From the NCBI GenBank assembly GCA_016292635.1, contig JAEDIC010000001.1:1-64000 (forward strand): DNA of 64,000 nucleotides. The letters are read 5' to 3'. Source of the stretch: Clostridia bacterium. GTDB lineage: Bacteria; Bacillota; Clostridia; Christensenellales; CAG-138. Below are positions 8,281 through 16,952 of the stretch, piece after piece (position 1 is the first letter of the stretch; every line of letters starts with the position of its first letter). Made by a program: the position numbers and the translations under genes. Under the pieces are notes generated by a model. That model did no database searches. It had not been told where the DNA came from and saw only the letters and a program-made list of their open reading frames with translations.

Positions 8281-9150
8281 TCAGCCGCTGTCGGAGTCTT
8301 CATAATTAGGGAAGATTATTTCATCCGGGTTGGCCGGCTTTGCCACCACCACGCAGCGCTCGTTGCGGGTTCCTATGCCGGAGTTCCAGCTTTCGCCATA
8401 GCAGGTGATGAGGGTCATGCGGGCGTCCTCGGTATAAAAGGCCATTACCTCATCCGGTACAGAGTCGATATTATAAATATCGTTGCTGGTAACAAGGAAG
8501 GACATGGTGGAGCCGTCGTCGTATTCCACAACTATCTCCTCGCCTATTTCCATCTTGGGCAGCACGGAGAATACGCCCGCCACCTTTTTCCAGGAAACGT
8601 GTCCGTTGAAAAGGGCGTTGCCGTATTCGCCGGGGGAAGGTCCGCCTTCCAGCCATGCGGCCACCTTTTCTGAATCTATTGTGCCCATGGTATATATGGG
8701 CTGGCCCTGTTCGTTGGTCATTTCGTTGCCCTTGGCGTCGGTATAGGGCACAAGACCCACCTTTTCCACCGGAAAGCTTATCTCCCGCTCAGTAAAGTAC
8801 ATCTTTACGGGTATCTTCTGAATATAGGGAGTGGGCTCAGGGGTGCTATCCGCCGCTGACTCTGCGGCAGGGGACTCCGTGGGCGGAGCTTCGTATTCGC
8901 CGGGTATGAAGATATACTGACGGGCCAGTATAAATACCGCATAGGCAAGAAGCCCCAGGGCTATCGCTATCCTTATGGGGCTGCGTTTCTTCTTTGGAGC
9001 CTCCTGTTCAGCTTCCGCGGCCCGCTCGCCTCCGCCGGCCTGCTCGCCCCGGACAGGCTGCTCGCCTTGTATGGGCCTCTCTTCCTCCGCAGATTCTGAA
9101 ATCGTCTTTTGTTCTTGGGTCATTTCGCCGTTTATTTTCTTCTCGTCCAT
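8281..9150 (-). CDS. Sortase family transpeptidase (class E/F-like)
   Basis: A 289-residue cysteine transpeptidase that would anchor or link surface proteins. A long charged cytoplasmic N-terminus (1-57) precedes one membrane segment (about 58-80) and a Pro/Ser/Thr/Glu-rich stalk. The sortase barrel (about 115-275) holds the catalytic residues: His184 in FNGHVSW, Cys250 in TLITCYG and Arg265 in RNERCVVVA. The fold is closest in motif pattern to single-gene class E/F enzymes, but the class is uncertain. No LPXTG-type substrate gene is nearby. No Shine-Dalgarno is visible and the promoter -10 box sits 6 bases before the ATG. Confidence 0.87.
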   Translation of the reverse strand: MDEKKINGEMTQEQKTISESAEEERPIQGEQPVRGEQAGGGERAAEAEQEAPKKKRSPIRIAIALGLLAYAVFILARQYIFIPGEYEAPPTESPAAESAADSTPEPTPYIQKIPVKMYFTEREISFPVEKVGLVPYTDAKGNEMTNEQGQPIYTMGTIDSEKVAAWLEGGPSPGEYGNALFNGHVSWKKVAGVFSVLPKMEIGEEIVVEYDDGSTMSFLVTSNDIYNIDSVPDEVMAFYTEDARMTLITCYGESWNSGIGTRNERCVVVAKPANPDEIIFPNYEDSDSG

Positions 9151-9156
9151 GGGGGT

Positions 9157-9185
9157 ATTATAGCATCGGATTCACCCGCCAACAA
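9157..9185 (-). promoter_or_regulatory. Promoter of the sortase gene, leaderless geometry
   Basis: On the minus strand TTGTTG (9180-9185), 17 bases, TATAAT (9157-9162). The ATG begins 6 bases after the -10 box, so the predicted transcription start coincides with the start codon. Confidence 0.6.
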
Positions 9186-9186
9186 G

Positions 9187-9215
9187 TTAACATTTCACGA
9201 ATTTTGTGGTATACT
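9187..9215 (+). promoter_or_regulatory. Sigma-A promoter of argS
   Basis: TTAACA (9187-9192), 17 bases, TATACT (9210-9215), about 48 bases before the argS ATG. It is divergent to the sortase promoter and does not share its boxes. Confidence 0.8.
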
Positions 9216-9263
9216 ATAAAATTGGAAAATATCGGTGTGAAAAACACCCTTAAAGGAGATATT

Positions 9264-10955
9264 ATGGACCACAAAACAGCCCTCGCAAATGCCCTCGCCG
9301 CCCTTACCGGCATGGAAGCGGACGCCCTCCGGGACTGGATGGAGACCCCTCCGGATCCTGAGATGGGCGACTATGCCTTCCCCTGCTTCCGCCTGGCAAA
9401 AACCATGCGTAAGGCCCCGCCCGCAATTGCCGCAGAGCTGCAGGCCTCCCTTGCCCTGCCCGAAGGCATAAGCGAAGCAAGGGCAGTTGGCGGCTATCTT
9501 AACTTTTTCGCGGACAAGTCCGCCTATGCGGTCAGCGTGCTCGGCAAAGTCCTCTCCGCCGGGGAAAGCTACGGCAGCTCCCATGAGGGCGCGGGCAAGA
9601 ACGTATGCGTGGAGTTTTCCTCCATAAATATAGCAAAGCCCTTCCATATAGGCCATCTTCCCAGCACCGCCATTGGCAGCTCGCTTTATCGCATATACAA
9701 TACCCTTGGCTACAATGCCATCGCCATAAACCACCTTGGAGACTGGGGCACCCAGTTTGGCAAAATGATAGTTGCCTACAAAAAATGGGGCGAAAAGCCG
9801 GTGAATGAATGCACTGTTCGGGAGCTTGTAAAGCTGTACGTGCGCTTTCATCAGGAGGCGGAGCAGCACCCCGAATTGGACGACGAGGCCCGTTTCTGGT
9901 TTAAAAAGATTGAATCCGGCGACCCGGAGGCCGTGGGGCTCTGGCAGCAGTTCAAGGACCTTACCCTTGCGGAAGTGGGTCAGGTATACGACCGTCTCGG
10001 CGTACATTTTGACAGCTATGCCGGCGAAAGCTTCTACGAGGACAAGATGGGCGCCGTAATAGACGATCTTCGTGCAAAGGGCCTGCTTACCGTGGACAAG
10101 GGCGCAACCATGGTTGACCTGTCCGAGTACGATATGCCCCCCTGCATAATACTCCGCTCAGACGGCGCAACACTTTACGCCACCCGTGACCTTGCCGCCG
10201 CAATATACCGCAAAAAACACTATGATTTCGTAAAGTCTCTTTACGTTGTGGCATACCAGCAAAACCTCCACTTTAAGCAGTTTTTCAAGGTGCTGGAGCT
10301 GATGGGGAATACCTGGGTAAAGGACTGCGAGCACGTTAACTTCGGCATGGTTTCCATGGAGGAAGGCACCCTCTCCACCCGCCACGGCAACGTGGTATAC
10401 CTTGAGGACGTGCTGAACGCCGCCGTGGAAAAAACCGGCGAAATAATCGCCGAAAAGAGCTCCGACCTTGAGGACAGGGACGCAGTCGCTGCCGCCGTGG
10501 GCGTTGGCGCGGTAATATGGGGCGTGCTGTACAACAGCCGCATTAAGGATACCACCTTTTCCTGGAGCAAGGTGCTGAATTTTGACGGGGAAACCGGCCC
10601 CTATGCCCAGTATACCCACGCACGCTGCTGTTCCGTGCTGCGCAAGGCGGAAGGATACGACGCCGATAATATGGACGCATCCTGTCTGACCGACGCCGCC
10701 TCCGCCGCCCTCATAAAGGCCATAGACGCCTTCCCCGGCGCAATAAAGCTTGCGGCGGAAAAGAACGAGCCCTATATTGTGGCCCGTGCCGCAATGGACG
10801 TATGCACCGCATACAATAAATTCTACTTTGACAACAAGATAATGGTGGAGGATCCCAAGGTGCGCAACGCCCGCCTCGCCCTTACCGATGCGGCCCGCAT
10901 AGTCATAAAAAAGGGCCTGTATCTGGTTGGTCTGGAAGCGCCTGAAAGGATGTAG
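9264..10955 (+). CDS. argS: Arginyl-tRNA synthetase
   Basis: A 563-residue class I enzyme that charges tRNA-Arg and needs the tRNA for amino acid activation. The N-terminal additional domain (about 1-110) ends in GGYLNFF. It is followed by VEFSSINIAKPFHIGHLPS with the HIGH signature (about 115-133), LGDWGTQFGK, and the DALR anticodon-binding C-terminal domain (about 440-563). Typical of ArgRS, the KMSKS equivalent is degenerate (STRHGNVVYL). The start at 9264 has AAAGGAGAT seven bases upstream; longer in-frame starts run through the divergent sortase gene and are rejected. No T-box precedes it. Confidence 0.97.
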   Translation: MDHKTALANALAALTGMEADALRDWMETPPDPEMGDYAFPCFRLAKTMRKAPPAIAAELQASLALPEGISEARAVGGYLNFFADKSAYAVSVLGKVLSAGESYGSSHEGAGKNVCVEFSSINIAKPFHIGHLPSTAIGSSLYRIYNTLGYNAIAINHLGDWGTQFGKMIVAYKKWGEKPVNECTVRELVKLYVRFHQEAEQHPELDDEARFWFKKIESGDPEAVGLWQQFKDLTLAEVGQVYDRLGVHFDSYAGESFYEDKMGAVIDDLRAKGLLTVDKGATMVDLSEYDMPPCIILRSDGATLYATRDLAAAIYRKKHYDFVKSLYVVAYQQNLHFKQFFKVLELMGNTWVKDCEHVNFGMVSMEEGTLSTRHGNVVYLEDVLNAAVEKTGEIIAEKSSDLEDRDAVAAAVGVGAVIWGVLYNSRIKDTTFSWSKVLNFDGETGPYAQYTHARCCSVLRKAEGYDADNMDASCLTDAASAALIKAIDAFPGAIKLAAEKNEPYIVARAAMDVCTAYNKFYFDNKIMVEDPKVRNARLALTDAARIVIKKGLYLVGLEAPERM

Positions 10956-11290
10956 GCTTTATCTAATCCCGTCCGCCATACCTTTAGCGCAGCTTTTCCT
11001 TTTTTGGGAAAACCGGAAGGGTTTTAAGAAAGATTTACGCCCTTTTTTAATGTATCTTAGCCCTATGGCGAAGGCGAGGACGGTTCTTATTACCGCGAAA
11101 TGCGCAAAGTAATAAAACCCCCGCCATAGCGGCAAGCTTTTGCCCCCTTGGGAAGATTTGGAAGGGACCAACAAAAAAACTTATAGCAAAAACAGCTTTT
11201 ATCCTTTAGCTTTTTTCCCTTTTCTCTCGAAGGGAAAAAGAAAAAGACATAACATCGACCCATATTCACTCTACTTAGGAGGAAATTTAT
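10956..11290. other. Intergenic region argS-serS
   Basis: No gene is recognisable. An A/T-rich inverted repeat at about 11211-11250 (TTTTTCCCTTTTCTCTCGAAGGGAAAAAG) may be a processing or termination hairpin. It resembles the CTTCTTTTTTC / GAAAAAAGAAG hairpin at 23118-23154. serS could be co-transcribed with argS or use an unrecognised promoter here. Confidence 0.4.
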
Positions 11291-12559
11291 ATGCTGGACA
11301 TCAAGCGCATACGTCAGAACCCGGAAGCACTGACCGAGGCCATGAGAAAGCGCCGCGGAAAGGGCGCGGATGTATCTGCCCTTATCGAGCTGGACGCGAA
11401 GCGCCGGGAGCTCATGCAGGAGGCGGAGCTTCTTAAAGCCCGCCGCAACGAGGAATCCGCCAAGGTGCCCGCCATGAAGAAGGCGGGTCAGGACACCGCC
11501 GGGCTTATGGCGGAGATGAAGCGGGTAAGCGCCCGCATAAAGGAGCTGGACGAGCAGATATCCGCCATGGATGAAGAACTGAGCGCCATGCTCATGTCCA
11601 TCCCCAACATACCCCATGAATCCGTGCCAGAGGGGGCGGACGATCAGGACAACGTGGAAATGCGCCGCTGGGGCGAAGCTCCCTCCTTTGGCTTTGAGCC
11701 CAAGGCCCATTGGGACATCGGCGAGGGGCTGAACATACTGGACTTTGCCACCGCCGGCAAGATAACCGGTGCCCGCTTCACCGTATACCGCGGCCTTGGC
11801 GCAAGGCTTGAGCGTGCGATAATAAGCTATTTCCTTGATACCCATACCGAAAACGGCTATACCGAGATACTGCCCCCATATATGGTAAACCGTGCCTCCA
11901 TGACCGGCACCGGTCAGCTTCCCAAGTTTGAGGAGGACGCCTTCAAGGTGACCAATACGGATTACTTCCTCATTCCCACTGCCGAGGTGCCGGTTACCAA
12001 TATGCTCCGGGGGGATATAGTGGACGGCAGCCAGCTTCCCATAAGCTACTGCGCATACAGCGCCTGCTTCCGCAGCGAGGCGGGCAGCGCGGGCAGGGAT
12101 ACCCGCGGCCTTATCCGCCAGCATCAGTTCAACAAGGTGGAACTGGTGAAGTTCGTAAAGCCGGAGGAATCCTACGCCGAGCTTGAAAAGCTCACCGCCG
12201 ACGCGGAGAGGGTACTGCAGGGCCTTGGCCTGCCCTATCGTGTGGTGACCCTGTCCACGGGAGATCTGGGCTTCTCCAGCGCAAAGACCTACGACATAGA
12301 GGTTTGGATGCCCAGCTACAACAGGTATGTTGAAATAAGCTCCTGCTCCAACTTTGAAGATTTCCAGGCCCGCAGGGCTCAGATTCGCTTCCGCCGTGAA
12401 AAGGGCGCAAAGCCTGAGCTTGTGCACACCCTGAACGGTTCCGGCGTTGCCGTGGGCCGCACCGTTGCCGCCATACTGGAAAACTATCAGCAGGAGGACG
12501 GCTCGGTAAAGGTGCCGGATGCGCTTGTGAAGTACATGGGCTGCGATGTAATCAGGTAA
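11291..12559 (+). CDS. serS: Seryl-tRNA synthetase
   Basis: A 422-residue class II enzyme charging tRNA-Ser (and tRNA-Sec). The N-terminal coiled-coil arm (about 28-100) contacts the long variable arm of the tRNA. The catalytic core has class II motifs: motif 2 FRSEAGSAGRDTRGLIRQHQ (about 259-278) and motif 3 near GSGVAVGRTVAAILENYQ (about 382-399). The ATG is preceded by TAGGAGGAAATTTAT. Length is standard. A terminator follows directly. Confidence 0.97.
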   Translation: MLDIKRIRQNPEALTEAMRKRRGKGADVSALIELDAKRRELMQEAELLKARRNEESAKVPAMKKAGQDTAGLMAEMKRVSARIKELDEQISAMDEELSAMLMSIPNIPHESVPEGADDQDNVEMRRWGEAPSFGFEPKAHWDIGEGLNILDFATAGKITGARFTVYRGLGARLERAIISYFLDTHTENGYTEILPPYMVNRASMTGTGQLPKFEEDAFKVTNTDYFLIPTAEVPVTNMLRGDIVDGSQLPISYCAYSACFRSEAGSAGRDTRGLIRQHQFNKVELVKFVKPEESYAELEKLTADAERVLQGLGLPYRVVTLSTGDLGFSSAKTYDIEVWMPSYNRYVEISSCSNFEDFQARRAQIRFRREKGAKPELVHTLNGSGVAVGRTVAAILENYQQEDGSVKVPDALVKYMGCDVIR

Positions 12560-12584
12560 ATACGGAACACAGCGTTTATAATAC

Positions 12585-12613
12585 AAAGCCGCGCCTTATA
12601 GCGCGGCCTTTTG
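12585..12613 (+). terminator. Intrinsic terminator of serS
   Basis: GCCGCGC-CTTATA-GCGCGGC flanked by AAA and CTTTT, 26 bases after the serS stop. Confidence 0.88.
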
Positions 12614-12662
12614 TGTGTAAAAGGGTTGGGCGGGCTGTTTTTGGCGGAGTATTCTTTTCATC

Positions 12663-13250
12663 TTATTCCAGAACACTACCCAGCTTTTTCTTCACCCTGC
12701 TCAGAGCGTTGTCCACGGACTTGGGGGGACGGTCGATGGCCTCGGCTATCTGCTGGTAGGTAAGTCCCTCCAGGAACAGCTCGGTGACCCGGCGCTCAAG
12801 AGGAGTAAGGCGGCTTTTCACCTGCCGGCGAAGGGTTTCGGAGGTCTCCTTGGAGATGAAGGCATCCTCCGGGCCGTCGTCGGATAGCTGAAGCAGCTCG
12901 ATAAGCTCCCGGTCGTCCCCAGGGGAGGTGTTATACAGGGAAATGTAGCTGTTTAGGGGCAGATGCTTCTGGCGGCGGGAGGCGTTTATGGCGCTGATTA
13001 TCTGGCGGGTAACGCACATCTCCGCAAAGGAGGAAAACGCGGTGCTGCAGTCAGGCCGATAATCCCTTATTGCCTTGTACAGGCCTATCATGCCCTCCTG
13101 GATAACGTCGTCCCTGTCCGCGCCAATGAGGAAATAGGGCCGGGCTATCATGCGCACCCTGTCCTTGTATCTGTCGCAAAGCTGCTCCATGGCGGCGGCG
13201 TCGCCGGTTTGGGCGGACGCTGCCAGATGCTCGTCCCTTATTTCTGTCAT
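12663..13250 (-). CDS. sigH: RNA polymerase sigma-H factor
   Basis: A 195-residue sigma-70 family factor of the SigH/Spo0H type, which directs early stationary-phase and sporulation genes. Region 2 carries the diagnostic PYFLIGADRDDVIQEGMIGL (about 38-57) and AFSSFAEMCVTRQIISAI. Region 4 has the helix-turn-helix LTYQQIAEAIDRPPKSVDNA (about 163-182). Its start overlaps the end of rlmB by 4 bases (ATGA). The mrnC-rlmB-sigH order is the classical Firmicute arrangement, although the yacP gene found between rlmB and sigH in Bacillus is missing here. Confidence 0.95.
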   Translation of the reverse strand: MTEIRDEHLAASAQTGDAAAMEQLCDRYKDRVRMIARPYFLIGADRDDVIQEGMIGLYKAIRDYRPDCSTAFSSFAEMCVTRQIISAINASRRQKHLPLNSYISLYNTSPGDDRELIELLQLSDDGPEDAFISKETSETLRRQVKSRLTPLERRVTELFLEGLTYQQIAEAIDRPPKSVDNALSRVKKKLGSVLE

Positions 13251-14335
13251 CCCTGCCTCTTCTTTTCAAACATAAGCACGGCGGCGGCAACGGCGGCGTT
13301 AAGGGAATCTATGCGGCCCGCCATGGGAATGGACACAAGAAAGTCGCATTTTTCCTTTATAAGGCGGCTTATGCCGTCTCCCTCGCTGCCTATAACAAGG
13401 CCCAGCGCCCCCTTCATGTCCGCCTTGTCCATAGCGGTTCCCGCCATATCTGCGCCGGCGATCCACAGGCCCTCGTCCTTAAGCCGGTCGATTGCGCCGC
13501 CCAGATTGGACACCCGGGCCACCTTCATGTATTCAACCGCCCCTGCGGAAGCCTTGCAGGCGGAGGCGGTGACCGAGGCGCTGCGGCGCTTGGGTATTAT
13601 CACGCCATGGGCGCCGGCACATTCCGCGCTACGAATTATGGAGCCCAGATTGTGGGGGTCCTCAACGCCGTCAAGGAGTATTATGAAGGGCTTTTCCTGA
13701 CGCTCCCTGGCAACGTCCAGAATATCGGATATATCGCAGTATTCCACGCCGGGCACCTGGGCGATTATGCCCTGGTGATTGCCGGGCTTGCCGCCGTGAC
13801 CAAAGGGCATACACATTTCGTCCAGCTTGCTGCGGTCAACTTCCCGTATCTGAATATTTCTGTCCCGTGCAAGGTTTATTACCTCACGAAGGGAGCCGTC
13901 CAGCTCCTTTATCACCAGAATACGGTCTATGCTGCGTCCGCTCTTTACCGCCTCGCGAACGGCGTTTCTGCCCATTACGATATAGGGCAGCTGATCCTCC
14001 GCATAGGGATTGGGCTGTTCAAGGGCGGGACCGTCCTGATAGCGCTCCTGCTTTTTGTCCTTATAGGGCTTTTCAGAATCGCAGTTCTTCTTATGGGGCT
14101 TGTCGGAATCATAGCCCTTTTTGCCGTAGGAGCGGTCGTAGGGCCTGTCGGAATTGTAGTCCTTTTTATAGGGTCTGTCCGAATCATAGCCCTTTTTGTC
14201 GTAGGAGCGGTCGTAGGGCTTGTCCGAGTTGCGCTTTTTATATGGCTTGTCTCCATAGTTTCCGCCGCCCCTTCGGCTCATGTCCCTTTCAAAATCCTTC
14301 TGACCGTAGCCGCTTTTGTTATCCCTGAACGCCAT
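13247..14335 (-). CDS. rlmB: 23S rRNA 2'-O-methyltransferase (RlmB/TrmH family) with repeat-rich N-terminus
   Basis: A 362-residue SpoU/TrmH-class methyltransferase, expected to modify G2251 of 23S rRNA. The substrate-binding domain begins near YIVMGRNAVREAVKSGRS (about 114-131). The knotted catalytic domain has the three family motifs: LDGVEDPHNLGSIIRSAECA, GLVIGSEGDGIS and VSIPMAGRIDSLNAAVAAA. The first ~100 residues are an unusual basic, Tyr/Asp/Lys-rich extension built from repeats of the form DSDRPYKK / DRSYDKKGY, not needed for catalysis and probably disordered and RNA-binding. It sits between mrnC (22 bases upstream) and sigH (overlap). Confidence 0.92.
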   Translation of the reverse strand: MAFRDNKSGYGQKDFERDMSRRGGGNYGDKPYKKRNSDKPYDRSYDKKGYDSDRPYKKDYNSDRPYDRSYGKKGYDSDKPHKKNCDSEKPYKDKKQERYQDGPALEQPNPYAEDQLPYIVMGRNAVREAVKSGRSIDRILVIKELDGSLREVINLARDRNIQIREVDRSKLDEMCMPFGHGGKPGNHQGIIAQVPGVEYCDISDILDVARERQEKPFIILLDGVEDPHNLGSIIRSAECAGAHGVIIPKRRSASVTASACKASAGAVEYMKVARVSNLGGAIDRLKDEGLWIAGADMAGTAMDKADMKGALGLVIGSEGDGISRLIKEKCDFLVSIPMAGRIDSLNAAVAAAVLMFEKKRQG

Positions 14336-14357
14336 TTTTGGATATATCCTCCATGTA

Positions 14358-14804
14358 TTATTCTTCGCTTTGTATAGAGAGCATTTCGCCCATCAGCCGG
14401 TCAAGGCGCTCGTCCTCACCCTTTAGATAAAGATATCCCAGCAGGGCTTCAAGGCCCGTTGCCGCACGGTAATCCGACATTTGCGCATGCTTTGGCACGG
14501 TGCCCATGTGGCTGTTTCGCCCGCGGCGGAAAATGTACTGCTCATCCTCGCTTAATGTGGGCAGTATCCGCTGCAGGGCCTCTGCCTGTGCCTTGGCGCA
14601 TACCCGCTTTGAGGCCATAAGGTGCAGGCCGTGGGCGGTGGCGTCTCTGGTGAGCACCAGGTTTGTTCTCACATAAAGGTCGTATACCGTATCCCCGATA
14701 TACGCCAGCACCAATGGGTTAAGCAGCCTGGGCTCCTTCACATCCCGGCCCAGAGCGGCGGAAATCCTGCCTATTAAGCTTTCCTTAAAAACTTTATTAT
14801 TCAT
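14358..14804 (-). CDS. mrnC: Mini-ribonuclease III
   Basis: A 148-residue Mini-III enzyme, an RNase III catalytic domain without a dsRNA-binding domain, that matures 23S rRNA ends. Family motifs are NPLVLAYIGDTVYDLYVR (about 29-46), with the catalytic Asp, and ATGLEALLGYLYLKG near the C-terminus with the catalytic Glu. It lies upstream of rlmB as in other Firmicutes. The cysS gene normally upstream is absent and is replaced by a cwlD-type amidase. A TATAAT box ends 7 bases before the ATG and no Shine-Dalgarno is visible, suggesting a leaderless transcript. Confidence 0.93.
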   Translation of the reverse strand: MNNKVFKESLIGRISAALGRDVKEPRLLNPLVLAYIGDTVYDLYVRTNLVLTRDATAHGLHLMASKRVCAKAQAEALQRILPTLSEDEQYIFRRGRNSHMGTVPKHAQMSDYRAATGLEALLGYLYLKGEDERLDRLMGEMLSIQSEE

Positions 14805-14811
14805 CTATTGT

Positions 14812-14840
14812 ATTATATAGGCAAAATCCCCTTTAGTCCA
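14812..14840 (-). promoter_or_regulatory. Promoter of mrnC-rlmB-sigH, leaderless geometry
   Basis: On the minus strand TGGACT (14835-14840), 17 bases, TATAAT (14812-14817), then 7 bases and the mrnC ATG. It overlaps the last codons of the upstream amidase gene. Confidence 0.55.
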
Positions 14841-15522
14841 GCCCATTCCCGGCAAGATAGCCGTATACCCCCTCCGCTATGGCCTTCGCAAGAATTTTTT
14901 GATGGGCAGGGTCCTGAAGGAGCTTTACATCCTCGCTGTTTGAAAGAAAGCCGCACTCCACCAGCACCGCCACAGGTTTGCTTTCCCGTATAACGTAATA
15001 GTCCGCCGGATTGGCAAGGCGCGTAGGAGCGCCTATGGCGGCGGTAACGCTGTCTATCACGGTTTTGGCAAGCTTCTGCCCCTCCTCGCTGCCCTCCATA
15101 TAAAAGGCCATGGGCCCATGAACGGAGCAGTCGGTAAACTTATTCATATGTATGCTTACCACCGCATCCACATCCCCCCGGTTCATTATGCTGCGGCGGG
15201 CCGCCATATCCGCTTTCTTTCCATCCGCAAGGGCGTTATCGTCCTCCCGTGTGAGTATCACCCCCATGCCCAGCGCTTCAAGCTCCCCCTTAAGCAGCTT
15301 TGACACCGTAAGGTTCAGCCCCGCCTCCGTAACTCCATCCGAACTTACCGCGCCACCGTCCGCTCCTCCGTGGCCCGGATCCACCACAACGGTGAATTTT
15401 CCGTCGGCCGCGGCGGGTATGCTTTCCGGTGAAAATACTGCGCCCAGTAATATAACCAGCAATCCGGCAGCCAAAACCCGCACCCTGTTTAAAATTCGCC
15501 TGCATTCCCCGCTAAGCTTCAT
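14833..15522 (-). CDS. cwlD: N-acetylmuramoyl-L-alanine amidase, CwlD-like
   Basis: A 229-residue Amidase_3 zinc enzyme that cleaves the amide bond between MurNAc and the stem peptide. CwlD acts in the forespore to make muramic-lactam of spore cortex. A signal/anchor segment (about 14-36) precedes the domain VVVDPGHGGADGGAVSSDGV (zinc His in PGHGG). VSIHMNKF and the C-terminal VLVECGFLSNSEDV carry further zinc and catalytic residues. The start at 15522 has AGGGGGTGATAAT directly upstream and is preferred to one ten codons earlier. cwlD is inferred from length and domain content; a general amidase is possible. Confidence 0.85.
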   Translation of the reverse strand: MKLSGECRRILNRVRVLAAGLLVILLGAVFSPESIPAAADGKFTVVVDPGHGGADGGAVSSDGVTEAGLNLTVSKLLKGELEALGMGVILTREDDNALADGKKADMAARRSIMNRGDVDAVVSIHMNKFTDCSVHGPMAFYMEGSEEGQKLAKTVIDSVTAAIGAPTRLANPADYYVIRESKPVAVLVECGFLSNSEDVKLLQDPAHQKILAKAIAEGVYGYLAGNGLD

Positions 15523-15936
15523 ATTATCACCCCCTGTGACTATATGCGCCAAAAGCCGTGCTTATTACCAATTTAACATTTTGGGGCAATCCCGTCATTT
15601 GATATTTCATTTTTGAACGGCTTTTTCACTTGTCCTTCATTTCATTCATTGAATATGCAGTGTATATTCGCACCATCTATCCACACTTTCAACATACTTA
15701 TCAACATTTTGATCGCCAAAAACCCCCTTATGAAGCCTGTCCGCTGCTTTTTCCAACATTTGCATACCCACATATGCCCATTCATTCTCCGTGTATATTA
15801 GTAACCGTGTTCCTATTTATGGAGCTTATAGCCGCCTGTTTTTTTGCAGCTTCCGCCATTGCAAACTGCTATGGCTTATTCGGCGTTTTTTTCTTGACAC
15901 GCCCCCTGTCAATACTATCCTTAAAAAGTCTTAAAA
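15523..15936. other. Intergenic region between cwlD and rplL terminator
   Basis: About 410 bases, more AT-rich than the flanks, with no recognisable gene. A minus-strand GGTAATAA ... CATATAGT pair upstream of cwlD (about 15545-15575) loosely resembles a sporulation-sigma promoter but cannot be called. Confidence 0.35.
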
Positions 15937-15971
15937 TAAAAAAAGAAACGGATTTTCGTCCGTTTCTTTTT
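15937..15971 (-). terminator. Intrinsic terminator of rplJL
   Basis: AAAGAAACGGA, loop, TCCGTTTCTTT with long A/T runs on both sides, 20 bases after the rplL stop. Confidence 0.9.
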
Positions 15972-15990
15972 GAAAGTATTACGGATGTAA

Positions 15991-16362
15991 TTACTTGATC
16001 TCGCAGACGGCGCCAACTTCCTTGAAAGCGGCAACGAGCTTCTCGGCGGCTTCCTTGTCGATGCCTTCCTTGAGGGGCTTGGGAGCGTTGTCAACAACTT
16101 CCTTAGCTTCCTTAAGGCCCAGGCCGGTGGTCTCACGAACAACCTTGATGACCTTGATCTTCTCGGGGCCCACGTCCTTGAGGATTACGTCGAACTCGGT
16201 CTTCTCTTCAACATCGGCAGCGGCGGCAACGGGGCCGGCAACTGCTACGGCGGTAGCGGCAGCGGATACGCCAAACTCTTCCTCCAGGGCCTTTACCAGC
16301 TCGGAGAGCTCCAGAACGGTCATGGCTTTGATATCTTCAATAAACTGTTCCTTGTTAAACAT
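15991..16362 (-). CDS. rplL: 50S ribosomal protein L7/L12
   Basis: A 123-residue stalk protein that recruits translational GTPases. The N-terminal dimerisation helices (TVLELSELVKALEEEFGVSA) are followed by an Ala/Val-rich hinge (about 34-50) and the globular C-terminal domain with EKIKVIKVVRETTGLGLKEA. It lies 60 bases downstream of rplJ, in the same L10-leader-controlled transcript. Confidence 0.98.
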   Translation of the reverse strand: MFNKEQFIEDIKAMTVLELSELVKALEEEFGVSAAATAVAVAGPVAAAADVEEKTEFDVILKDVGPEKIKVIKVVRETTGLGLKEAKEVVDNAPKPLKEGIDKEAAEKLVAAFKEVGAVCEIK

Positions 16363-16422
16363 TGTGTTTTCCTCCTGTAAAAATTTTGATTGATTTAGTA
16401 GTTGATTACGCAGCCTGTAAAC

Positions 16423-16932
16423 TTACTCGGCAGCGGACTCGCCCTTCTTGGCGATCTGGTCCAGTACGATTGCCAGCCCGGAAACGGGGGACAGCATGCT
16501 GCCCAGCATCCTTGCAAGGAGAACCTCGCGGGAGGGCAGGTCAGCCAGGGTGTTCATCTCGGCGGCGCTGGATACTGCGCCGTTGATGAGACCGCCCTTG
16601 ATCTCGCACTTCTTGTACTTCTTGATGGCTTCCTTCAGCACCTTTGCAGGAGCAACGGCGTCTTCAACGCCGAAAGCAAAGGCGGAGGGGCCTTTCAACA
16701 TCTCGCAGAAGCTCTCATCGATGCCGGCGGCCTTGGCTGCGCGCTCTACGATACCGTTCTTAAGAACTACGTATTCCACGCCTGCCTTGCGCATATCGCT
16801 GCGGAGATTGGTAACCTCCTCGGCATTGAGTCCGCAATAGTCGAACACTACCAGAGACTGGGCAGCCTGGATCTTGGAAGCAACTTCCTCAACCTGAGCG
16901 GCCTTTGCCTGTATGTTCTGGATGTTTGCCAT
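16423..16932 (-). CDS. rplJ: 50S ribosomal protein L10
   Basis: A 169-residue protein that anchors L7/L12 dimers to the ribosomal stalk base and, with L12, binds its own leader mRNA. The N-terminal domain includes AAQSLVVFDYCGLNAEEVTN, and the C-terminal helix binds L12 dimers. ACAGGAGGTGAAACC precedes the ATG. The gene has its own promoter and leader (16953-17114), separate from rplKA. Confidence 0.98.
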   Translation of the reverse strand: MANIQNIQAKAAQVEEVASKIQAAQSLVVFDYCGLNAEEVTNLRSDMRKAGVEYVVLKNGIVERAAKAAGIDESFCEMLKGPSAFAFGVEDAVAPAKVLKEAIKKYKKCEIKGGLINGAVSSAAEMNTLADLPSREVLLARMLGSMLSPVSGLAIVLDQIAKKGESAAE

Positions 16933-16952
16933 GGTTTCACCTCCTGTTAGAA

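Noticed and set aside
8994..9263. N-terminal extension of ArgRS
   Set aside because: The extra residues would overlap the divergent sortase gene and both promoters; a strong ribosome-binding site supports the ATG at 9264.
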